In this document: one piece after another, positions 1 through 6,797 of the stretch | Position numbering within the stretch: position 1 is the stretch's first letter | How the letters are laid out: every line of letters begins with the position of its first letter | DNA from: a virus | Virus record (IMG/VR): IMGVR_UViG_3300042876_000280 | Location: 1-29,122 of that record | DNA: 29,122 nucleotides | Reading direction: 5' to 3' (one strand) | Translations under genes and position numbers: made by a program | The notes under the pieces: model-generated | What the model was told of the DNA's origin: nothing | What the model saw: only the letters and a program-made list of their open reading frames with translations | Databases searched by the model: none

Positions 1-79
1 GGCACCAAAGGCCGGCGGTCACCTCGAGGAGGAGGACGATCTTGGCGTTGGGGTGCTGCAATGCTTGGGTCAGCGTCAT
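1..79 (-). CDS. Distal tail protein, N-terminal fragment (cut by window edge)
   Basis: This is the 5' end of a gene that continues beyond position 1; 26 residues are visible, beginning MTLTQALQHPNAKIVLLLEV. The ATG at 79 lies 3 bases after the stop of the upstream distal tail gene. Position (second gene after the tape measure) suggests a minor tail or tail-hub protein. The N-terminal wording is like conserved distal tail proteins of siphoviruses as I remember them, but too little is present for a family call. Confidence 0.6.
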   Translation of the reverse strand, partial: MTLTQALQHPNAKIVLLLEVTAGLWC

Positions 80-82
80 GGA

Positions 83-841
83 TCAAAGCTGCTCCTCAAA
101 CTCAAGACTCAGGCCCCAGATGATCGACGAGTCAACACCCTCGACGTCACGCTTGAAGGCGCGCCGGAGCTTTACATACCAGATGTCAGAGAAAGGGCTG
201 ACGGTGTCGACCTGGATGAAGAACGACTTGTTCCGACGCACGGTGGCAGCCATGGTTTTGATCGCCTCCGTCATCGTGTTGTTGATTCGGGAGAAGTCGG
301 TCTTGATCACGGAGTATCCGTTGACCACCTCGGAGTAGACCTGCCCGCCGAGGCTCTTCTGTGATCGGTCCGCGTCCTCGATGCTCTGTGAGTAGCCGTC
401 GTAGTTCGGTTGCTCGTCGCTCTCGTAAAATGTGCCAAGGAAGATCCGGCCGATGTCGCGCGTCTGTGCTGCCGCGCTCTTGGTGAAGCTGAGCCGCCAG
501 TAGCGGTAGGACTGGGACGCGAACGTCTGACCGATGGTGGTGGCGGCGTAGGTCAACGCCTGCGTGAACGGCGGACCGCCCCAAGCGTCGGCGCTGTTGG
601 CCTCCAGCTTGATGTTGGAATCCGCGCCGGTGAGCGTGTGCGCGTGGAGGATCACGGACGTGATCGACTTTGCGGATCCGAGATCGATGACGAGGGTTTC
701 GGTTGCGGTGGAGGTTCCCGTCCGCCACACCTTGGTCTTCAGCTCGTTGGCAACGTTCGAGGCTGGCAGGTTTGCCTGAGCCGATGACGCAGTGAACGCC
801 ACCCCCGACTTGTCGATCTCGTTGTCGTAGAAAAAGCGCAT
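83..841 (-). CDS. Distal tail protein with discoidin-like (F5/8 C-like) beta-sandwich
   Basis: A 252-residue protein just downstream of the tape measure, the usual site of distal tail or baseplate-hub proteins. Residues about 20-140 look like a carbohydrate-binding beta-sandwich: an early segment on loss of native order (NLPASNVANELKTKVWRT), then VIDLGSAKSITSVILHAH, and later YRYWRLSFTKSA and IGRIFLGTFYE, the pattern of F5/8 type C folds. The C-terminal third (FFIQVDTVSPFSDIWYVKLR) is probably a tail-docking part. The likely role is contact with surface glycans or tail tip assembly. Family assignment is inference from strand pattern and synteny. Confidence 0.65.
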   Translation of the reverse strand: MRFFYDNEIDKSGVAFTASSAQANLPASNVANELKTKVWRTGTSTATETLVIDLGSAKSITSVILHAHTLTGADSNIKLEANSADAWGGPPFTQALTYAATTIGQTFASQSYRYWRLSFTKSAAAQTRDIGRIFLGTFYESDEQPNYDGYSQSIEDADRSQKSLGGQVYSEVVNGYSVIKTDFSRINNTMTEAIKTMAATVRRNKSFFIQVDTVSPFSDIWYVKLRRAFKRDVEGVDSSIIWGLSLEFEEQL

Positions 842-845
842 GGCA

Positions 846-2201
846 TCAAGATGTGCTGACCGCCTTGGCCGAGATCGACAGCTGCCCGTTCCGACTCATG
901 CGCCAGAGCACGCGGCCGACGCGGTCGCCGTCCAGGTAAACGTCGCCGGATGATGCGCCGGAACTCACCGCGCCGCCAGAGCGTTGGTCCTCCAGGAACT
1001 CCGTCAGCTGGACGTTCTGCCGCGGTTGAACCACGCGCTCCCCGCGTTGAAGCAGGAAGGTTGACTCGGAAGGGACATAGTCGAGGCCTCCGTGTGCGAC
1101 GTTTGCCTTGGTCGATGCGATGGTGGCGATCTGCGCGGCGCCAGCGGCGGCTACCGTCGCTGCGACAACAGCCGACACAGGGAAGTCATACGTTGCGTAG
1201 GCCCTTGCGATGCCTGCGGCCACGTTAACGACCGCCTCGGCGTATCGGAGCGCCTGTGTCAGCGCAAAGTTCTTTTTCCCGAATGCGGCCGCTATCTGTG
1301 AAAAGCTGCCAATGATTGAGGCGTAACCAGACAGCATTACCGATTGCTGCATAAGTGCGTCCTTGCGCTCTTTTGTCAGGATCGCTCCTCGCTTTTCGCT
1401 CCAATCGCGCGCGAGTTTTGTCCGCTCTGCTTCCATCAATTCCCATGACTTCACGATCAAGCGGCTGCCTTCTTCTTCGGCAATGTCCATCTCGTTGATC
1501 ATCTCTATTCGGCGCTTGTGCTCGACCTCCACGTCGAGAAACGATGCCGTGTCCGGGTTGTTGATCTTCTCTTTTTGCTGTTGCCAATCGATCAACAACT
1601 TGTTGACGGATTTGATCTTCTCTTCCTCTGCCTTTACTTGGCCCTCTTGGAATGCCTCGTTTCCCGCCGCCTGAAGTCGTCGGAGCTGAAAAACCAACTC
1701 CTCCTGTTCCCGGGTCTTCACGCCGAGGCGTTCGAGTCCCTGAATCCTGGTCTCGATGTCCTCGTTAAAGTTGGCGATCGATGCTCTCTCGGCGTCTGTA
1801 AACGCGATCGTCTGATTGGTGATCTTGCGGATCTCAGCCTGGAGCGCGACGGCCTTTTCGAGGATGATATCTTCGTTAAAAAACGGGATGAACTGCCGGA
1901 GCTGCGTGCCAATTGCGTAACCTCCGGCGGTCGCAGCTGCTGCCACTCCGAGGAGCGCGGTGCGTGACGCGATAGCATCCTTGCCAAGCTCGCGCACGAT
2001 TGCTGCCGCAGACTCGAGGCCGCCGATGACCGTCCTGGTCCCTTCACCACCGAGCTGCGAGGCGACATTGCCGAATTGCTGGAACGCCTGGCGTGCTCCT
2101 TTCAGTTCCCCAGACAACTGCTTGGCGTTTGTCGAAGCGGATTTGAAGGCTGGGCCGGATTCGTCCCTGCCTCCGATGATGATGTTTACCAGGTCAGCCA
2201 T
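846..2201 (-). CDS. Tail tape measure protein (short)
   Basis: A 451-residue protein starting MADLVNIIIGGRDESGPAF; this ATG is preferred over an upstream one because it overlaps the end of the frame-shifted chaperone ORF. It has long alpha-helical and coiled-coil stretches (residues about 115-330) and a hydrophobic Ala/Gly-rich part (about 330-380). The C-terminal block, AHGGLDYVPSESTFLLQRGE, is typical of phage tape measure proteins. It sets tail length and is threaded inside the tail tube. At 451 residues it is short for the family, which predicts a short siphovirus tail. It follows tail tube and chaperone genes, as in lambda G-T-H. Confidence 0.85.
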   Translation of the reverse strand: MADLVNIIIGGRDESGPAFKSASTNAKQLSGELKGARQAFQQFGNVASQLGGEGTRTVIGGLESAAAIVRELGKDAIASRTALLGVAAAATAGGYAIGTQLRQFIPFFNEDIILEKAVALQAEIRKITNQTIAFTDAERASIANFNEDIETRIQGLERLGVKTREQEELVFQLRRLQAAGNEAFQEGQVKAEEEKIKSVNKLLIDWQQQKEKINNPDTASFLDVEVEHKRRIEMINEMDIAEEEGSRLIVKSWELMEAERTKLARDWSEKRGAILTKERKDALMQQSVMLSGYASIIGSFSQIAAAFGKKNFALTQALRYAEAVVNVAAGIARAYATYDFPVSAVVAATVAAAGAAQIATIASTKANVAHGGLDYVPSESTFLLQRGERVVQPRQNVQLTEFLEDQRSGGAVSSGASSGDVYLDGDRVGRVLWRMSRNGQLSISAKAVSTS

Positions 2202-2337
2202 TTTTTGAGTCTCGTTCGTCCTGCTCGGCCCCGATGATCGCGGTCTGAAGACAGATCGACAGGTCCGCAACCGACATCTTCAGCAGGCCGGACGGAGTGG
2301 TGTGATACCTACGCGCCAACCTGTCCAGCGTCACCAC
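2194..2337 (-). CDS. T-like tail assembly chaperone extension in overlapping frame
   Basis: A 47-codon reading frame, counted from a possible GTG start, that overlaps the end of the G-like chaperone in the +1 (equivalently -2) frame and ends inside the start of the tape measure gene. The product contains LARRYHTTPSGLLKMSVADL, with the short helical pattern seen in C-terminal T parts of tail assembly chaperones. The frame stays open upstream past about 2400, so it could be made as a G-T fusion by ribosomal frameshifting rather than from its own start. No ribosome binding site is visible before the GTG. I infer a programmed frameshift product by analogy with lambda gpGT. Confidence 0.6.
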   Translation of the reverse strand: MVTLDRLARRYHTTPSGLLKMSVADLSICLQTAIIGAEQDERDSKNG

Positions 2338-2743
2338 CGTCTGCTTGCGCCGCAGGAAACGTCCGCGCCGCGTCTGCGGCCTCCTTCCCTGCTCCGGACA
2401 ACTGGATCACGGCGTCGCAAATGGCCTGGGCGTCCTCTTGTTTCAGCTCACCGATGGTGATCTCGTCGTTGCCGCAGAGGTCCAGGTCCTTCTCGACGAT
2501 TCGCCGGCGTCCGGCCGGCCAGGTGATTGGGGAAGAACCGCGGAGCAGGGCGACCCGTGCAAACTGGAGGCCGGCATGGATGTCGTGCTCCTTGGTTTTC
2601 TCGGTCGGCCGGCGCGGTTTCGACGTCCCCGGCGAGTAGAGACAGGGGATCTCGGCCTCGACCAGGAGGAAGTCCTCCCCGGTCAACCCGCGGACAACGC
2701 AGGTGCCACCGCTTGGCAACGTGAGTTTTCGGCGCGTCTCCAT
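2309..2743 (-). CDS. Tail assembly chaperone (G-like)
   Basis: A 144-residue protein starting METRRKLTLPSGGTCVVRGL, one base after the tail tube stop. The opening strand-rich part (LTLPSGGTCVVRGLTGEDFL) and the later acidic helical part (GELKQEDAQAICDAVIQLSG) fit tail assembly chaperones that bind the tape measure. Position between tail tube and tape measure is diagnostic. The last 30 codons overlap a second frame described separately. A longer reading upstream to 2869 exists but is antisense-like, basic and overlaps the tail tube gene, so it was not used. Confidence 0.75.
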   Translation of the reverse strand: METRRKLTLPSGGTCVVRGLTGEDFLLVEAEIPCLYSPGTSKPRRPTEKTKEHDIHAGLQFARVALLRGSSPITWPAGRRRIVEKDLDLCGNDEITIGELKQEDAQAICDAVIQLSGAGKEAADAARTFPAAQADGGDAGQVGA

Positions 2744-2744
2744 G

Positions 2745-3701
2745 TCAGATCGCGGAGGTGAGGTTGCGGAGCGTGACCTGCAATTCGTCATTCGCCGCCG
2801 CATTCTGGAGCGCCTCCCAGTTGAGGGTGAGCTTGTATGGGCCGGCGTCCTTGGTTGTCGGCTCGTCACCGCTGAAAACGACTTTCGGCAAATTGAAGTC
2901 CAGGCTGTAGGTGGTCGATCCGGCGGTAGGTCCCGTGTAGGTGACCCGAAGCGACTGCTCCGTCAGGTTCCGCCAGTAATTGTATTCCGTGAGTTGCTCG
3001 AGTTCGAGCGTTAGCTTGCCGCTGACGCGCCGGGCCTGCTGCCGGCCGAGGCCCTTGCGGATCATGGAGCCGAGCTTGTAACGGTCGGACGCCAGATTGT
3101 TCTCGATGGTGAGCTCGAATTCCTCGATCGCCGCGGTGACGCCGTTCACCTGGGCGAGTGTCACCTGGTCATAACTGACGCCGACGAACGCCGGGAATGT
3201 CGCGGCCGGCTGTGCGATGAGTTGCTGGTCCTCGCCGAGCAAGTCAACCGAGCACATCAAAAAGTCCTCCATGCCCTGGCTGAACGTGATCTTGTTGATC
3301 TGGCAGCCTTGATACTCGAATGCGCTCGAACCACCGATCGCCGATGCGTCCCGGTTGACTTGGAACGTGAGGCCGGTCGGCAATGACGTGGTCGGATCAA
3401 ATGTGTGGGTGTATGCCCCGAGCGTCGGGCCCGTGGTGCCACCGGTGCCGAGCGCGTGCTTCAGGAGCTTTTCCGCACCGTCGAAAGGGAACTGGAACTT
3501 GACCGAACCCTCGACGGACTTTTTGGACTTCACCTTGTTCTTCAGGCTGACGCGTCCCAGTGCGGGCTTGGTGATGTAAGACTGCTTGTAAGACAAAGTC
3601 TCCTCGAGGATCTCGAGATACTTGTACGAAACCGCGGGCGTCCCATAGGTCGACTCCTCGCCGAATCCGATCCATGCCGTGTGTCCGAATGCGATGCTCA
3701 T
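2745..3701 (-). CDS. Major tail tube protein
   Basis: A 318-residue strand-rich protein opening MSIAFGHTAWIGFGEESTYG, the typical start of a large tail-tube family (glycine-rich, 'eesTYGTp' motif). It then alternates strand and loop segments such as SVEGSVKFQFPFDG, FEYQGCQINKITFSQG and KLTLELEQLTEYNYWRN, repeated in two similar halves as in two-domain tube proteins. It polymerises into hexameric rings that form the tail tube. It sits immediately before the tail chaperone genes and overlaps the upstream 55-aa gene by ATGA, with AAGGA eight bases before the start. Confidence 0.85.
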   Translation of the reverse strand: MSIAFGHTAWIGFGEESTYGTPAVSYKYLEILEETLSYKQSYITKPALGRVSLKNKVKSKKSVEGSVKFQFPFDGAEKLLKHALGTGGTTGPTLGAYTHTFDPTTSLPTGLTFQVNRDASAIGGSSAFEYQGCQINKITFSQGMEDFLMCSVDLLGEDQQLIAQPAATFPAFVGVSYDQVTLAQVNGVTAAIEEFELTIENNLASDRYKLGSMIRKGLGRQQARRVSGKLTLELEQLTEYNYWRNLTEQSLRVTYTGPTAGSTTYSLDFNLPKVVFSGDEPTTKDAGPYKLTLNWEALQNAAANDELQVTLRNLTSAI

Positions 3702-3865
3702 TGCGTTTCCTTCTCGTTTGCGGGCTGGAATTCGTCGGCCGGGAGCAGCTCCGCCAGCTCGTCGGTGACCTCAAATGGTTGGCCTGCCGTGAATTGAACC
3801 TCGGCACCACCCGGCGCGACAATGGACCCGGCCGGCAATGGTCCGGTGTAGACGATCGCTTTCAT
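3698..3865 (-). CDS. Small protein of tail module, 55 aa
   Basis: A short gene read directly from the sequence: ATG at 3865 overlaps the stop of the upstream membrane protein (ATGA) and its own stop overlaps the tail tube start (ATGA). A purine-rich AGGGGAAGG lies just before the start. The protein begins MKAIVYTGPLPAGSIVAPGG and ends with an acidic FEVTDELAELL segment. It looks like a small beta fold with a ligand-like 'vTDElAe.L' tail, similar in style to small conserved phage proteins found next to head or tail genes. Function unknown. The double overlap is good evidence it is translated. Confidence 0.75.
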   Translation of the reverse strand: MKAIVYTGPLPAGSIVAPGGAEVQFTAGQPFEVTDELAELLPADEFQPANEKETQ

Positions 3866-4179
3866 TGCCTTCCCCTATAGCTCGCCATTGCCCGGAGTTC
3901 GGTGGTGCACTCCTCCAGTGCCGACGTGTTGCGGGCGATGACCTCGGCCAGTTTGACGGCGGTTGTGGATTGTTCGGACACGATCGACGACAGGCTCGTC
4001 TGATACGTCTCCCGGGCCAGCTTGTGATCCTCGATGAGCCTCTCGTGCTGGGCCACGAAATAACGCATGACCGCCATTGCGAAGAACCCAAGGACGACCA
4101 GGGCCCCGACAAAGAGGTAGCGGTCGCTCTGCTGGCTGGCGTGAGTTATGATCGTTTCCATTGTCTGTTCGTTGGTCAT
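3862..4179 (-). CDS. Membrane protein with coiled coil; holin or spanin candidate
   Basis: A 105-residue protein from an ATG that overlaps the tail terminator stop (ATGA). Residues 21-43 form one transmembrane helix (YLFVGALVVLGFFAMAVMRY), followed by about 60 residues of amphipathic helix (LIEDHKLARETYQTSLSSIV and on). An N-terminal membrane helix with a C-terminal coil resembles inner-membrane spanins (Rz type) and some small phage membrane proteins. There is no matching outer-membrane lipoprotein adjacent. Its place among tail genes is odd for lysis. It could equally be a membrane protein of DNA entry. The function is unproven. Confidence 0.6.
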   Translation of the reverse strand: MTNEQTMETIITHASQQSDRYLFVGALVVLGFFAMAVMRYFVAQHERLIEDHKLARETYQTSLSSIVSEQSTTAVKLAEVIARNTSALEECTTELRAMASYRGRQ

Positions 4180-4619
4180 GTCGTGTGATTGATGTAAGCC
4201 GCCTTGTCGAAAAACACGATGTAGGCCATGAGCCCGGGGTCGGAGTCGTCGACCGTGAAGCACTTGGCACCACGGGCCAGCTCAAACCGGTCTTGCTTGT
4301 TCGCCAGCCCGTAGTTGAGCACGGCGGCGATGACCTGGCTGACCATCTCGTAAATGTCCAGGGTGGCCAGCTCCGGGTTGATGGCTACCCGGACGGCAAT
4401 CGACACGGACAGGATGGCCGACCCGGTAGCGTTTCCGACGGTCTGCCCGTCGAGCAGCGGGAGCACCGTGACGCAGTGCCCGGTATTCCGGAGCGCGTCC
4501 TCCTCCTCGGGGAACTTTGTCCCGTCGTCGGCCAGGACCGTCACGTCGGCGAAGTACGCGGAAGCGGCGATCAGTGTCCTGACCTGCTCCTGGACTGCGC
4601 TGAGTGCGATCACGCTCAT
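4176..4619 (-). CDS. Tail terminator / tail completion protein (U-like)
   Basis: A 147-residue alpha/beta protein starting MSVIALSAVQEQVRTLIAAS. It has a helix, then strands with a short-loop pattern (FADVTVLADDG, HCVTVLPLLDG, AILSVSIAVRVAINPE), then a helix (IYEMVSQVIAAVLNYG), which fits the tail terminator fold (gpU and related). Such proteins cap the tail tube at the head-proximal end. Synteny supports this: it lies upstream of the tail tube, as U lies before V in lambda. The start overlaps the stop of a 25-aa ORF. Confidence 0.55.
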   Translation of the reverse strand: MSVIALSAVQEQVRTLIAASAYFADVTVLADDGTKFPEEEDALRNTGHCVTVLPLLDGQTVGNATGSAILSVSIAVRVAINPELATLDIYEMVSQVIAAVLNYGLANKQDRFELARGAKCFTVDDSDPGLMAYIVFFDKAAYINHTT

Positions 4620-4693
4620 CGGGTTTGCTTGGCTGCTATGTAGTCGCGGATTCTGCGGACGGTCTCACGGTTGGCCTCTTCGGCCATTTTCAT
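4616..4693 (-). CDS. 25-residue ORF coupled at both ends
   Basis: A tiny frame, MKMAEEANRETVRRIRDYIA and five further residues, whose ATG overlaps the upstream stop (ATGA at 4690-4693) and whose TGA overlaps the downstream start (ATGA at 4616-4619). It would form a single charged amphipathic helix. The double overlap matches the coupling used by its neighbours, which is why I list it. It may be a true microprotein or only a translational relay that carries ribosomes to the tail terminator gene. Confidence 0.55.
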   Translation of the reverse strand: MKMAEEANRETVRRIRDYIAAKQTR

Positions 4694-5193
4694 GGCGTAG
4701 GCGGAAGGCTCGGGGCCGGTTGCACCCGAAGGAACGCCGCCGGCTCCGTCGGGAGTTTCCGATACGTCACGAACACCGACCCCGGGCTCGCCGGCTCCAC
4801 ACGAATTCGCTCGGACCAGTGGACCAGATCGAACGACACCTGGGCCGTCCCCGGCACCGGCAGCACAAGGGACAGCGGGACGGGCTGGAGGTTTGCCGGC
4901 GGGCCGGCCGGTACCGGAATCGTCACCACGTTCGTCCGCGGGGACTCGCCCCACGCATTGCTTGCTGTCACGGAGAAGGCGTGCGGGATCGCGATGTCGT
5001 AGTTTGTCACGGTCAGCTGGTTGGTCGTGGACTGACCGCGGAGGGTCCATCCGCTCGCGTTCGTTTCCCATAGCCGATAGAGATTGACCGCCTCTCCCGC
5101 CGGCCGCGGGTCCCAGCGGAACGTGACGTTCGTCACCTGCGCACAGGCAAGGAACGGCAACAGGATGGCGATGATGGTCAGGACGTTGGTCAT
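4690..5193 (-). CDS. Secreted-type protein with fibronectin-III-like domain
   Basis: A 167-residue protein starting MTNVLTIIAILLPFLACAQV: a hydrophobic signal segment with an A-C-A/Q signal peptidase I site (a lipobox reading is weaker). Residues about 20-95 have a fibronectin-III pattern, with VTFRWDPRPAGEAVNLYRLW near the start and HAFSVTASNAWGESPRTNVV at the end. A proline-rich strand part follows. The start overlaps the upstream stop (ATGA). It is third in a row of signal-bearing proteins in the fibre block. It could be a fibre accessory, a surface adhesin made by the lysogen, or a virion protein with an export-like N terminus. Confidence 0.65.
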   Translation of the reverse strand: MTNVLTIIAILLPFLACAQVTNVTFRWDPRPAGEAVNLYRLWETNASGWTLRGQSTTNQLTVTNYDIAIPHAFSVTASNAWGESPRTNVVTIPVPAGPPANLQPVPLSLVLPVPGTAQVSFDLVHWSERIRVEPASPGSVFVTYRKLPTEPAAFLRVQPAPSLPPTP

Positions 5194-6797
5194 GGCAGGA
5201 CGGGCCAGCGGCCGGTGCGGAAGTCGACCAGGACGTTTTCCACGATCGAGGTCCGTCCTGACGACGAGCCGATCTCGTTGTTTCCGAATTTGATTTTGTC
5301 CAGCTCGCCGCCGAGCTTCGAGGCTGAGATGTCCGGGTTGACGATGTTGGTGCCGGTGTAGAGTACCGTCAGATTTGTATCGTACATCCGAAGCCAGCCA
5401 CGACCGGAAGCGAAGTCCGCCTTGTATGTCACCCAGTAGGTTCCGTTCTCCGTGACGGTGTTTGTATTGCCGTGCGTCGTCGGGTTGCTTGACTCCTGGT
5501 TGACCGCGTAGTTGAGCCCCAGCTGCGCCGTGCCCGGATCAAGCTGGTGCATGACATAATTCCCTGTATCCGCCTCGTAGACACCGAGGTAGTCAATGAA
5601 CTGCGAACCCGCGCCCGCATTTGCTGGAGCATATTTGATGTAGAAAGAAATGACGGCGGAGGCGTAATACGATTTGATCCCGGTGGCCCAGTCGATCGTG
5701 TTTTGGGAAACGTTGTGACTGATGTGGATCGAGTGGGTGTCGTTGGTTGGCGCGATTACAGTCCCCTCGGCGTCCCCGAGGCGCACCGGACGATTGCGCC
5801 GTGGAAATGCCGACGCCTGGATTGAGATCGTATTCGTCGCCGCATTAACGGCCGTGTTTGACGTGTCTCCCCCTAGCATGACCGCGGCCCGCCTGGCGTT
5901 GTGATCCAAAAAGTTTCCGTTCGTCTCGCCCTGCGCCGTCAGGAACATTGTCGCAAAGTTGGTGAAATACTCGGTTGTCGGGATCACCAACTGGCGAGGC
6001 TTTATTTCCACGAGGACGACGCCCCACGATCTAGCCGTCGACTTTTGACAGGTGAACGTTGATTGGTAGTCCGGGATGCACATCCCGACAAAGTTGCACA
6101 TCCCCAGCGGTGGCGTATTGACGGCGATCTCCAGGATCTCGCTCATCCCGTTCGTGTGTCGGTTGCAATCCGTGGCGGAGTTGACGTTGTCCCCGACGGC
6201 GGCAAACCAGGCGTTAGTCCATGGCAAACTCGGCGTCGACATGGTGATTGTCGGCGTCGCCGTTGCGCCTGCGTTCGTTCTGGCGGTCACGATGGCTCCG
6301 GACCCGTTGACCCCGGAGGTGTCCGCCCCGGTGAACATGTCCACGCTGGCAGCCATTGCAGTTGCGTTGGATGGATAGCCGATGGTCAGCGTTCCGTTCG
6401 TTGGGCTCCCCATGGCTCGGAACACGTAAATGGTGTTGGTTGGTCCCTGGTAAAAGCAGTTCGTCACCAGGTCCCATGTCACGCCGTTTCCGGTCACGGT
6501 CGGTTGTGGTGCCGTTCCGTTGGTTCGCCCCGTGATTACAGTTGCGAGCAGTAGCGCGTTGGTAAATGGGGTGTAAGCGCTGATTGTGAAATTTGTTCCG
6601 TCAGTCGTGGAAGACGTAGAACCGAGATTGGTATAAACCAAAAAGTCGTAATTGGTCTGCGTGGCCACGGACGCGGACTGGGCCCGAAACGCCCACGCCT
6701 GATAGAGCGCGGAGTTGATATTCAGGCCGGACTGACCAAACGCCAGAGCGACAAGCCAGCCGATGCAGATCCCAACTATTAGGAGTTTCCGAATCAT
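5190..6797 (-). CDS. Large secreted-type beta protein; fibre or lectin-like
   Basis: A 535-residue protein from the ATG at 6797, chosen because it overlaps the upstream stop as ATGA; an ATG at 6803 is also possible. It opens with a signal peptide (MIRKLLIVGICIGWLVALAF, then GQSG). Residues about 45-270 are strand-rich and Thr/Asn-rich with TGADTSGVNGSG-type loops. Residues about 350-530 include a concanavalin-like pattern (ASAVISFYIKYAPANAGAGS, GTYWVTYKADFASGRGWLRM) that ends in KIKFGNNEIGSSSGRTSIVE and VLVDFRTGRWP, like a laminin-G or lectin fold. It probably binds surface glycans. Its family was not identified with certainty. Confidence 0.65.
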   Translation of the reverse strand: MIRKLLIVGICIGWLVALAFGQSGLNINSALYQAWAFRAQSASVATQTNYDFLVYTNLGSTSSTTDGTNFTISAYTPFTNALLLATVITGRTNGTAPQPTVTGNGVTWDLVTNCFYQGPTNTIYVFRAMGSPTNGTLTIGYPSNATAMAASVDMFTGADTSGVNGSGAIVTARTNAGATATPTITMSTPSLPWTNAWFAAVGDNVNSATDCNRHTNGMSEILEIAVNTPPLGMCNFVGMCIPDYQSTFTCQKSTARSWGVVLVEIKPRQLVIPTTEYFTNFATMFLTAQGETNGNFLDHNARRAAVMLGGDTSNTAVNAATNTISIQASAFPRRNRPVRLGDAEGTVIAPTNDTHSIHISHNVSQNTIDWATGIKSYYASAVISFYIKYAPANAGAGSQFIDYLGVYEADTGNYVMHQLDPGTAQLGLNYAVNQESSNPTTHGNTNTVTENGTYWVTYKADFASGRGWLRMYDTNLTVLYTGTNIVNPDISASKLGGELDKIKFGNNEIGSSSGRTSIVENVLVDFRTGRWPVLP

